This document shows positions 1 through 5,994 of a stretch of DNA of 6,912 nucleotides, one piece after another. The notes under the pieces were generated by a model. The model was not told the origin of the DNA. It saw only the letters and a program-made list of their open reading frames with translations, and did no database searches. The DNA lies in NCBI GenBank assembly GCA_947462515.1, contig CANHPJ010000097.1, forward strand, positions 1-6,912, in the 5' to 3' direction. Made by a program: the position numbers and the translations under genes. Positions within the stretch are counted from its first letter, which is position 1. Each line of letters begins with the position of its first letter. Source of the stretch: Bacteroidota bacterium (GTDB taxonomy: Bacteria; Bacteroidota; Bacteroidia; JACCXN01).

Positions 1-585
1 ATGATGAAAAAATACAATAAGGAAAAAGCCATTGTTTTTAATACCCTTCAAATGTATCGTCACGATAGGCTTCAATACCTTAAAGCGGAACTTGAAAATG
101 CCAAAACCCATAATTATTTAATAGGGTTTAAAATTGTGCGCGGCGCCTACATGGAAAAAGAGCGTAAAAGAGCTGCAGAAAAAGGGTATTCTTCGCCTAT
201 TCAGCCCGATAAAAAAAGTACTGATTTGGATTACGATGCCGCCCTGGAATTTTGTATTAAAAATAATAATCTTATCTCCATTTGTGCCGGTACCCACAAT
301 GAAGAAAGTTCCCTGCTACTGGCCAACTTAATGAATGCTCAAAGCATCCCGCACAAAAGCGATTCTGTATACTTTGCTCAACTGCTGGGCATGAGTGATC
401 ATATCAGCTATAATCTGGCCAATGCTTCCTATAATGTTGCAAAATATGTGCCCTATGGCCCCGTTAAAGAAGTATTGCCCTACCTCATACGCAGAGCCGA
501 AGAAAATACCTCTGTGGCAGGTCAAACCGGAAGGGAGCTTAGTTTGATAATCAAGGAAAAAGCACGAAGAAAGAATAATTCATAA
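1..585 (+). CDS. Proline dehydrogenase, C-terminal half (cut by left window edge)
   Basis: This is the FAD-dependent enzyme that oxidises L-proline to 1-pyrroline-5-carboxylate, the first step of proline breakdown to glutamate, passing electrons to the respiratory chain. The 194 visible residues match the second half of the PRODH beta/alpha barrel: FNTLQMYRHDRL (13-24), KIVRGAY (44-50), THNEE (98-102), QLLGMSD (127-133), YVPYGPVKEVLPYL (149-162) and the substrate-binding RRAEEN (164-169). Spacing and wording resemble mitochondrial PRODH more than the barrel of bifunctional PutA. No aldehyde dehydrogenase domain follows the stop at 583-585, so the enzyme is monofunctional. The ATG at base 1 is an internal methionine: relatives carry roughly 200 more residues before this point, so the true start lies outside the window. 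It is followed in the same direction by hutH after 110 bp without a convincing terminator. The family call is secure; the missing N-terminus cannot be judged. Confidence 0.95.
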   Translation: MMKKYNKEKAIVFNTLQMYRHDRLQYLKAELENAKTHNYLIGFKIVRGAYMEKERKRAAEKGYSSPIQPDKKSTDLDYDAALEFCIKNNNLISICAGTHNEESSLLLANLMNAQSIPHKSDSVYFAQLLGMSDHISYNLANASYNVAKYVPYGPVKEVLPYLIRRAEENTSVAGQTGRELSLIIKEKARRKNNS

Positions 586-609
586 TTCGCGATATATGTA
601 GGCGTTTCT

Positions 610-669
610 AACCCAATATTTTGATACTGCTAAAATGTTTTTAAAACAGATCGTATGCTATGTTGGGTT
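610..669. repeat. Inverted repeat in the proline dehydrogenase-hutH gap
   Basis: AACCCAA at 610-616 is exactly inverted as TTGGGTT at 663-669. As RNA the stem extends inward by one U-G pair and two A-U pairs, giving ten pairs closing a 40-base loop. Within the loop lie smaller inverted repeats: ATAC (624-627) with GTAT (653-656), and TAAAA (631-635) with TTTTA (639-643). A weak promoter-like box TATGTTGG (659-666, one mismatch to TAnnTTTG) overlaps the right arm, but no good upstream TTTG partner stands at the usual distance. It could be an operator or a folded leader for hutH. No U-run follows, so it does not look like an intrinsic terminator. Chance in AT-rich DNA is possible. Confidence 0.4.
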
Positions 670-695
670 TCAAATAAATTAAAATTTTAAGACTG

Positions 696-2195
696 ATGAA
701 AGAATATCAAATCAATTTAGGTAAAATAGATTTCCATACCATAGAAAATATCTTAGAAAGTAAAGCTAAACTAGTTTTATCTGATGCGGCAAAAAGTGCA
801 ATTATTGCCTGTAGAGCTTATTTGGATAAAAAAATGGCCTCCCAAAAAGAACCTATTTATGGAATAAATACCGGGTTTGGTTCTCTTTGCAATACCATCG
901 TTTCCAATACTGATTTGGGTAACCTACAAAAAAACCTGGTGATGTCTCATGCCTGTGGAATGGGCGAGGAGGTGCCTCAGGAAATTGTGAAACTCATGTT
1001 GCTCCTTAAGATTCAGTCGCTCTCTTACGGAAAGTCTGCCGTGCAGATAGAAACCGTTGAACGTTTGATCTATTTTTTCAATAATGATATTTTGCCTGTT
1101 GTATACCAGCAAGGCTCTCTCGGGGCTTCGGGCGATTTAGCTCCTCTGGCTAATTTATGCTTGCCTTTAATTGGTCTTGGCGAGGTTTACTACCAAGGAA
1201 AAAAACAAGCTGCTCAGGATATTTATAAAACTCAGCATTTAAATCCAATTGACTTAAAATCTAAAGAAGGATTGGCCTTATTAAATGGAACGCAATTTAT
1301 GAGTGCTTTTGGAGTTCATATCCTCTTAAAGAGCTTTAAATATTCTAATTTTGCCGATATTATTGGAGCTGCTTCTCTCGATGGCTTCGATGGCAGAATA
1401 GAGCCTTTTTCCGATCAGGTCCATCAGATCAGACCTCATCAAGGGCAGATAAAAACTGCAGGCAATTTCAGGAAATTACTTAACGGCAGCGAAATTATAA
1501 AACGCCATAAAGAACATGTTCAAGATCCATATTCTTTTAGATGTATCCCTCAGGTTCATGGTGCCTCCAAAGATGCCATCAATTACGTAGCATCCGTTTT
1601 TTTAACCGAAATTAATTCTGTAACAGATAACCCAACCGTTTTTCCCGATGAAGATTTGATCATCTCTGCAGGTAATTTCCATGGTCAGCCTCTGGCTTTG
1701 GCCCTCGACTTTTTATCCATTGCCCTGGCCGAATTGGGAAGTATCTCAGAGAGAAGAATCTATAAGTTAATATCCGGTCAAAGAGGTTTACCTCCATTTT
1801 TAGTGGCTAATCCGGGCTTAAACTCCGGTTTCATGATTCCTCAATATGCCGCTGCCTCTATAGTTAGTCAAAATAAACAGCTTGCCAGTCCGGCAAGTAT
1901 CGATACCATCGACTCCTCAAATGGTCAAGAAGATCATGTAAGTATGGGCGCCAATGCCGCCACTAAAACCTACCGCATTTTATTGAATCTTGAAAAAATT
2001 CTTGGCGTGGAATTGTTTAATGCTGCTCAAGCCATTGATTTTAGAAGACCTCAAAAATCATCCGATATAATCGAAAAATTAATTACCGACTTCAGAAAAG
2101 AAGTTGCATTTGTTAAGGAAGACATTGTAATGTATACCGAAATGGCAAAAGCTACCGGCTTTGTGGCCAATTATGATATTTCCGGCATACTATAG
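696..2195 (+). CDS. hutH: Histidine ammonia-lyase (histidase)
   Basis: HutH (EC 4.3.1.3) removes ammonia from L-histidine to give trans-urocanate, the first step of histidine utilisation; it is a cytoplasmic homotetramer. The 499-residue length is normal for the family. The Ala-Ser-Gly triad that cyclises into the MIO electrophile is at 144-146 in GSLGASGDLAPLANL. Other conserved pieces are Y55 in YGINTGFG, H85 in MSHACGMG, N197 in LLNGTQ, Y279 and R282 in DPYSFRC, EINSVTDNP (305-313), F328 in GNFHGQP, and E412 in QEDHVSMG. H85 and E412 fit a histidase rather than a phenylalanine or tyrosine lyase. The ATG at 696 starts at the expected N-terminus and has no Shine-Dalgarno, as usual in Bacteroidota. 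No hutU, hutI or hutG lies in the window, so the rest of the pathway must be encoded elsewhere if it is complete. An inverted repeat precedes the gene. Confidence 0.97.
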   Translation: MKEYQINLGKIDFHTIENILESKAKLVLSDAAKSAIIACRAYLDKKMASQKEPIYGINTGFGSLCNTIVSNTDLGNLQKNLVMSHACGMGEEVPQEIVKLMLLLKIQSLSYGKSAVQIETVERLIYFFNNDILPVVYQQGSLGASGDLAPLANLCLPLIGLGEVYYQGKKQAAQDIYKTQHLNPIDLKSKEGLALLNGTQFMSAFGVHILLKSFKYSNFADIIGAASLDGFDGRIEPFSDQVHQIRPHQGQIKTAGNFRKLLNGSEIIKRHKEHVQDPYSFRCIPQVHGASKDAINYVASVFLTEINSVTDNPTVFPDEDLIISAGNFHGQPLALALDFLSIALAELGSISERRIYKLISGQRGLPPFLVANPGLNSGFMIPQYAAASIVSQNKQLASPASIDTIDSSNGQEDHVSMGANAATKTYRILLNLEKILGVELFNAAQAIDFRRPQKSSDIIEKLITDFRKEVAFVKEDIVMYTEMAKATGFVANYDISGIL

Positions 2196-2356
2196 TTTTA
2201 TTTCTTTGGAAGTAAATAGGGTATTTAAAACTGTAAATGGGTGGTTTAAAAAAGAATCATTACCAATTCTTAAACTCTGAATTATATCAGGTTTTTAATT
2301 TTTTGATTTGAAGGCAAAGTATCAATAATACATATTAGTGTATAATCCGGAAGTGT

Positions 2357-2387
2357 AAAAAAAAAGCCTCGCATTGCGAGGCTTTTT
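2357..2387. terminator. Bidirectional intrinsic terminator between hutH and the PUR-family gene
   Basis: A perfect seven-pair GC-rich stem, GCCTCGC (2366-2372) and GCGAGGC (2376-2382), closes a three-base ATT loop. It is flanked by nine A (2357-2365) on the left and five T (2383-2387) on the right, so the stem can extend by five A-T pairs. Read leftward it gives a nine-U tract and sits directly after the stop codon of the minus-strand PUR-family gene, making it a strong terminator for that gene. Read rightward it has a five-U tract and would stop transcripts from hutH, which ends 170 bases upstream. Confidence 0.92.
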
Positions 2388-2735
2388 CTATCTTTCTAAA
2401 TCTTCAAAATCGATATTTGTAAATTTTTTCTCTCCTGTGTGAGACTCATTGTCATTGAATTCATCTGGGCTATCGGCTTTCAATGTTTTTATTTTATCAA
2501 TAGCTTCGTTTAAGCCTTCCAAAAATTTTTCAAAGTCTTCTTTGTACAAGAATAATTTGTGTTTCTCGTAACGAAAAGTTCCATCATCATTAAAACGTTT
2601 TTTACTTTCTGTTACGGTAAGGTAATAGTCATTTCCTTTAGTGCTTTTCACGTCAAAAAAATAAGTTCTTTTACCGGCTCTTACTGCTTTTGAGAAAATT
2701 TCTTCTCTGTCGCTGTTTTCTATTCCGTCCATCAT
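2388..2735 (-). CDS. PUR-family DNA/RNA-binding protein (DUF3276)
   Basis: A 115-residue protein of the DUF3276/PUR-alpha-like family, widespread in Bacteroidota. Relatives of the PUR fold bind single-stranded or duplex nucleic acid, but the role in this phylum is not established. The PUR-like core is at about 11-83: a beta-rich part with EEIFSKAVRAGKRTYFFDVK (11-30) and NDYYLTVTESKKRF (35-48), then an amphipathic helix in LYKEDFEKFLEGLNEAIDKI (63-82). The tail (86-115) is charged and probably disordered, ending in NIDFEDLER. The codons in order are TTG (2736-2738), ATG (2733-2735), ATG (2730-2732); I chose the first ATG, and the TTG would add one residue. The gene has a good -7 box upstream and a strong terminator at its stop, so it can be a single-gene transcript although the ABC exporter gene lies 134 bp upstream on the same strand. 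Confidence 0.9.
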   Translation of the reverse strand: MMDGIENSDREEIFSKAVRAGKRTYFFDVKSTKGNDYYLTVTESKKRFNDDGTFRYEKHKLFLYKEDFEKFLEGLNEAIDKIKTLKADSPDEFNDNESHTGEKKFTNIDFEDLER

Positions 2736-2776
2736 CAATAACTATTATTGGTTAATTTTGAATTAAATAACGATAG

Positions 2777-2784
2777 CAAATTTA
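2777..2784 (-). promoter_or_regulatory. -7 promoter box for the PUR-family gene
   Basis: Read on the minus strand this is TAAATTTG followed by C, an exact match to the Bacteroidota -7 consensus TAnnTTTG(Y). Transcription would begin around 2772, giving a leader of roughly 35-40 bases before the ATG at 2735. The -33 region is poor: only T-rich sequence near 2800-2804, with no TTTG at the standard distance. The position directly before an otherwise well-bounded gene supports it. Confidence 0.5.
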
Positions 2785-2869
2785 GAAAAAAAATGAATTG
2801 AAAATGTTTTGAGATTAAATTATAAGTTAATTTTATTAACAATCGAATTTGAATAAAATACTTCACATT

Positions 2870-4660
2870 TTAATTTTCTTCTGTCTCCAATAATTGCTTT
2901 TCATAAAGACTGTAATAAAAGCCTTTTAAATCTATAAGTTCCTGATGGCTTCCTTTTTCAATTATTTCACCGTCTTTTATGGCTATTATTTCATCAGCAT
3001 GCTGCACAGTCGATACTCTATGGCTAATTAAAATTGTAGTTTTGCCTTTCATAATTCTTTTTAGATTACCTAAAATTTTCTCTTCGGTTTCTGTGTCTAC
3101 CGCTGAAAGACAATCATCAAAAATTAATATTTTAGGATTTTTTATTATAGCCCTTGCAATTGAAATTCTTTGTTTTTGCCCTCCCGAAAGTGTTATTCCC
3201 CTCTCACCCAAGATAGTCTCGTATTGATCCTTAAAATTAATTATGTTTTGATGAATTACTGCATCTTTGGCAGCTTGCTCTATCATTTCTTTATCAAAAC
3301 TTCCAGTTTTTTTTCCGAAGGCTATGTTTTGAGAAATAGTATCTGAAAATAAGAATACATCTTGAGGGACATAACCGATGTTACTTCTTAAATTGTTTAT
3401 GTTTAAATTCTTGATATTTATACCATCAATAATAATCTCCCCTTCATGTACATCCATCAAACGTAAAAGTAAATTTGAAACAGTTGATTTTCCTGATCCT
3501 GTCTTGCCAATTATAGCTAAAGTTTTTCCGGGTTTAATTCTAAACGAAATATTCTTAAGAGCTCTTATACCGGAATTTTCATAGGTGAAGTTCACATTTT
3601 TAAATTCTATGTCTCCGTTTATTTCATCAATTTTTTCGGATGGATTAATTATTTCAGGTTTAGTCTCCAAAAATTCATTTATACGCTCTTGCGATGCTGC
3701 AGCTCGCTGAATAATGGATGTTACCCATCCTACAGTGGCCACCGGCCATGTTAACATGTTTACATAAATGATGAATTCAGCTATGTTTCCAATCGAAACC
3801 TCTCCTGCAATGGCTTGTTTGCCTCCAACGTATACTGTTAATAAGGTGCTTAGGCCAATTAGCATCAACATGAAAGGAAAGAATAATGCCTGTGTTTTTA
3901 CCAGCTCAATCGAACGATCTTTATATTCGTTACATTCTGAATCGAATTTGTTCCAGGAGAAATCTTCTCTATTATAAGCCTTTAAAACTCTAATACCGGA
4001 GAAAGCTTCCTGACACCAGGTAGACAATACGGAAAGTTGTCTCTGAACCTGTTCGCTTTTTTTATTTATTACAGAACTTACGTAATAAATTCCTAGAGAA
4101 AGAAAAGGTAAAGGTATAAGAACGTATAAAGTTAGTTTGGCATTAACATTTATCATGGTGCTTATCACTAGTATAAAAAGCACAATTAAGTTTATGGTAT
4201 ACATTATTGCCGGCCCAAAATACATCCTTACCCGACTTACGTCTTCGCTGATTCTGTTCATTAGGTCACCTGTATTGTTATTCCTATAAAACGAAAGATT
4301 TAAATTCTGATAATGATTGAATATTTCATTTTTAAGATCTTTTTCTATCAGCCTGGACATTACAATTAAAGTTTGTCGCATAAAAAACATAAAAATGCCT
4401 TTAAGAAGGGCAAGAGCGACATAAGTTAATGCCAAGAAAAACAAGGATTTTATAAATATACTTTTGAATTCTGTTTTTTCTGCTAAATCACTTATTGACT
4501 GGTACTTGGTTAAGTTAATGGCTACAGAATCAAATGCTTCCCTTACAACTTTGGGAGCATAAACTCCAAATATGTTGGAAATGGTGACAAACACTATCCC
4601 CAATAAAAATTGGTATTTGTATTTGAAAAAGTATTTGTTGATATACAGGAGTGAATTCAT
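2870..4660 (-). CDS. ABC exporter half-transporter (fused membrane and ATPase domains), MdlA/YheI-like
   Basis: A 596-residue inner-membrane ABC exporter subunit that must dimerise to work; its substrate cannot be told from sequence. About six membrane segments fall near residues 17-37, 67-94, 148-170, 172-198, 257-280 and 288-313, with the coupling region EAFSGIRVLKAYNRE at 218-232. The ATPase domain (from about 350) has A-loop Tyr360, Walker A GKTGSGKST (385-393), Q-loop Q433, GERG (485-488), signature LSGGQ (491-495), Walker B ILIFDD (511-516), D-loop SAVD (519-522) and switch H547. The oddity is Asp516 where the catalytic glutamate normally stands. From family knowledge, this substitution is typical of the degenerate half of heterodimeric exporters such as MdlA/MdlB, YheI/YheH and TM287/288. 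No second half-transporter is adjacent. The gene diverges from leucine dehydrogenase, and the ATG at 4658-4660 gives a normal N-terminus. Export of lipids, drugs or peptides are all possible. Confidence 0.93.
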   Translation of the reverse strand: MNSLLYINKYFFKYKYQFLLGIVFVTISNIFGVYAPKVVREAFDSVAINLTKYQSISDLAEKTEFKSIFIKSLFFLALTYVALALLKGIFMFFMRQTLIVMSRLIEKDLKNEIFNHYQNLNLSFYRNNNTGDLMNRISEDVSRVRMYFGPAIMYTINLIVLFILVISTMINVNAKLTLYVLIPLPFLSLGIYYVSSVINKKSEQVQRQLSVLSTWCQEAFSGIRVLKAYNREDFSWNKFDSECNEYKDRSIELVKTQALFFPFMLMLIGLSTLLTVYVGGKQAIAGEVSIGNIAEFIIYVNMLTWPVATVGWVTSIIQRAAASQERINEFLETKPEIINPSEKIDEINGDIEFKNVNFTYENSGIRALKNISFRIKPGKTLAIIGKTGSGKSTVSNLLLRLMDVHEGEIIIDGINIKNLNINNLRSNIGYVPQDVFLFSDTISQNIAFGKKTGSFDKEMIEQAAKDAVIHQNIINFKDQYETILGERGITLSGGQKQRISIARAIIKNPKILIFDDCLSAVDTETEEKILGNLKRIMKGKTTILISHRVSTVQHADEIIAIKDGEIIEKGSHQELIDLKGFYYSLYEKQLLETEEN

Positions 4661-4674
4661 TCTCTATTAATTCT

Positions 4675-4706
4675 TTTGTGTCATAAAAAAAATAAATATA
4701 ACTTTG
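4675..4706 (+). promoter_or_regulatory. Bacteroidota-type promoter for leucine dehydrogenase
   Basis: TTTG at 4675-4678, a 20-bp spacer, and TAACTTTG at 4699-4706 followed by C match the Bacteroidota primary-sigma promoter (TTTG, 19-22 bp, TAnnTTTG). Transcription should start near 4712, leaving a leader of about 80 bases before the leucine dehydrogenase ATG at 4792. It may also serve nusB, since no terminator separates the two genes. Confidence 0.75.
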
Positions 4707-4726
4707 CAGGCTTTTGTTTTTTCAAA
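4693..4726 (-). promoter_or_regulatory. Possible promoter for the ABC exporter, interleaved with the rightward promoter
   Basis: On the minus strand TTTG (4726-4723) is followed after 22 bp by TATATTTA (4700-4693), one mismatch from TAnnTTTG. Transcription would begin around 4688, about 28 bases before the exporter ATG. The -7 box shares two base pairs with the -7 box of the leucine dehydrogenase promoter. It is weaker than that promoter and the call rests on pattern and position only. Confidence 0.35.
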
Positions 4727-4791
4727 CTATAATAAGCAAATGTAATTATTTTATCAGCCCAAGGAAATAATAAAAACTTCATCTGTTTTTT

Positions 4792-5886
4792 ATGTCGGAT
4801 ATTAAAGATCTTTTGCAAGGAAATTCTGTTTTACAACTCATGTCAATAAACAACCATGAGCAAGTAGTATTCTGTAACGATCAATCAACAGGCCTCAAGG
4901 CAATTATTTCCATTCATAATACCGTTTTAGGGCCGGCATTGGGCGGAACCAGAATGTGGGCTTATAATAACGATGCAGAAGCACTAAACGACGTATTAAG
5001 GCTTTCAAGAGGAATGTCCTACAAGGCAGCTATTACAGGTCTTAACCTGGGTGGCGGTAAAGCGGTTATCATAGGTGATGCTCGTAAAATCAAATCTGAG
5101 GCATTGATGCGAAGATTTGGAAAGTTTGTGAATAGCCTTGCCGGAAAATACATTACTGCTGAAGATGTTGGGATAAATACCAAAGACATGGAATATGTCA
5201 AAATGGAAACCGATTATGTAAGTGGTTTACCTACCAGTATGGGAGGTAGCGGAGATCCTTCGCCTGTAACTGCCTATGGAGTATATATGGGAATGAAAGC
5301 TGCTGCCAAAACAAAATGGGGCAATGATTCTTTGGAAGGTAAAAAAGTTGTAGTTCAAGGAATTGGTCATGTTGGTGAAAATTTGGTTGCATATCTTGTT
5401 AAAGAAGGTGCCAAAGTATATGTTAATGATATTTTTGAAGACCGTGTTCAAAACATCTCCAGACAGCATAAGGTTGATTTTGTGTCGGCTGAAAATTTAT
5501 TCGGTCTTGACATGGATATCTATGCTCCCTGCGCGCTGGGCGCAACAATAAATGATGAAAATTTAAGCAAACTTAAATGTGCTATCATTGCAGGTGCTGC
5601 AAATAATCAATTGGCCGATGAAAAAATTCACGGCGAAATGGTAAAAGAAAAAGGAATATTATATGCTCCTGATTTTTTAATCAATGCAGGTGGATTAATC
5701 AATGTTTATTCCGAATTGGAAGGTTATAATAGAGAAAGAGCCATGGCTCAAACTGAAAACATATACAATACTACCTTAAATATTTTTAAAATTTCTGCCG
5801 ATCAAAATATACCAACTTACGTGGCTGCCAATAAATTGGCAGAGAAAAGAATTGAAGAAATTGGAAGAGTTAAATTGTCTTTTTAA
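4792..5886 (+). CDS. Leucine dehydrogenase (Glu/Leu/Phe/Val dehydrogenase family)
   Basis: An NAD-dependent enzyme that reversibly deaminates leucine, and usually valine and isoleucine, to the 2-oxo acid plus ammonium (EC 1.4.1.9); cytoplasmic and oligomeric. The 364 residues align along nearly their whole length with my recollection of Bacillus leucine dehydrogenase. Substrate-domain motifs are LGPALGGTRMW (46-56), K78 in GMSYKAA, and the active-site GGGK with catalytic K90, followed by ITAEDVG (121-127) and GDPSPVTAYGV (154-164). The Rossmann part has GIGHVG (190-195), with D213 at the end of the second strand favouring NAD over NADP, then YAPCALGATIND, AGAANNQL (267-274) and APDFLINAGG. 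The ATG at 4792 is the first reasonable start; no Shine-Dalgarno is seen. A near-consensus promoter lies 80-115 bp upstream. nusB follows after 108 bp. Valine or phenylalanine preference cannot be excluded. Confidence 0.93.
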   Translation: MSDIKDLLQGNSVLQLMSINNHEQVVFCNDQSTGLKAIISIHNTVLGPALGGTRMWAYNNDAEALNDVLRLSRGMSYKAAITGLNLGGGKAVIIGDARKIKSEALMRRFGKFVNSLAGKYITAEDVGINTKDMEYVKMETDYVSGLPTSMGGSGDPSPVTAYGVYMGMKAAAKTKWGNDSLEGKKVVVQGIGHVGENLVAYLVKEGAKVYVNDIFEDRVQNISRQHKVDFVSAENLFGLDMDIYAPCALGATINDENLSKLKCAIIAGAANNQLADEKIHGEMVKEKGILYAPDFLINAGGLINVYSELEGYNRERAMAQTENIYNTTLNIFKISADQNIPTYVAANKLAEKRIEEIGRVKLSF

Positions 5887-5994
5887 TTTTTTTCAGTCAC
5901 ATAATACGTATCAATATATTGTGTATTTTGGCCGGGTTAAATTATCATAGTTGTTGAGTAAAAAAGTAGTAATAACGTTCTTGATCTAAGATTT

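Noticed and set aside
1..585. A short complete protein starting at the ATG at base 1
   Set aside because: The codon aligns with an internal position of proline dehydrogenase; a real gene would lack the first half of the barrel. It is a window-edge truncation.
696..2195. Tyrosine or phenylalanine ammonia-lyase instead of histidase
   Set aside because: The SHACGMG stretch with H85, E412 in QEDHVSMG and the overall wording fit histidases.
2196..2356. A small gene or RNA in the gap after hutH
   Set aside because: No open frame of note, no stable GC-containing fold before the terminator, and only weak AT inverted repeats such as AATTC/GAATT.
2826..2840. Perfect AT-only inverted repeat GTTAAT-TTT-ATTAAC downstream of the exporter stop codon
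   Set aside because: Six weak pairs with almost no GC and no run of U after it on the minus strand; not convincing as a terminator for the exporter.
2979..3227. Open frames of 60-82 codons antisense to or within the exporter, hutH, leucine dehydrogenase and nusB (also 3378-3584, 3768-3977, 924-1112, 5019-5201, 5227-5469, 5363-5551, 6162-6395, 134-331, 328-525)
   Set aside because: All lie inside well-supported genes in other frames and show no recognisable domain or start signals.
5912..5921. Ten-base palindrome CAATATATTG in the leucine dehydrogenase-nusB gap, near TATTTTGG (5924-5931)
   Set aside because: Short AT palindromes are expected by chance here, and the nearby -7-like box has a mismatch and no suitable -33 partner, so I do not call a nusB promoter.
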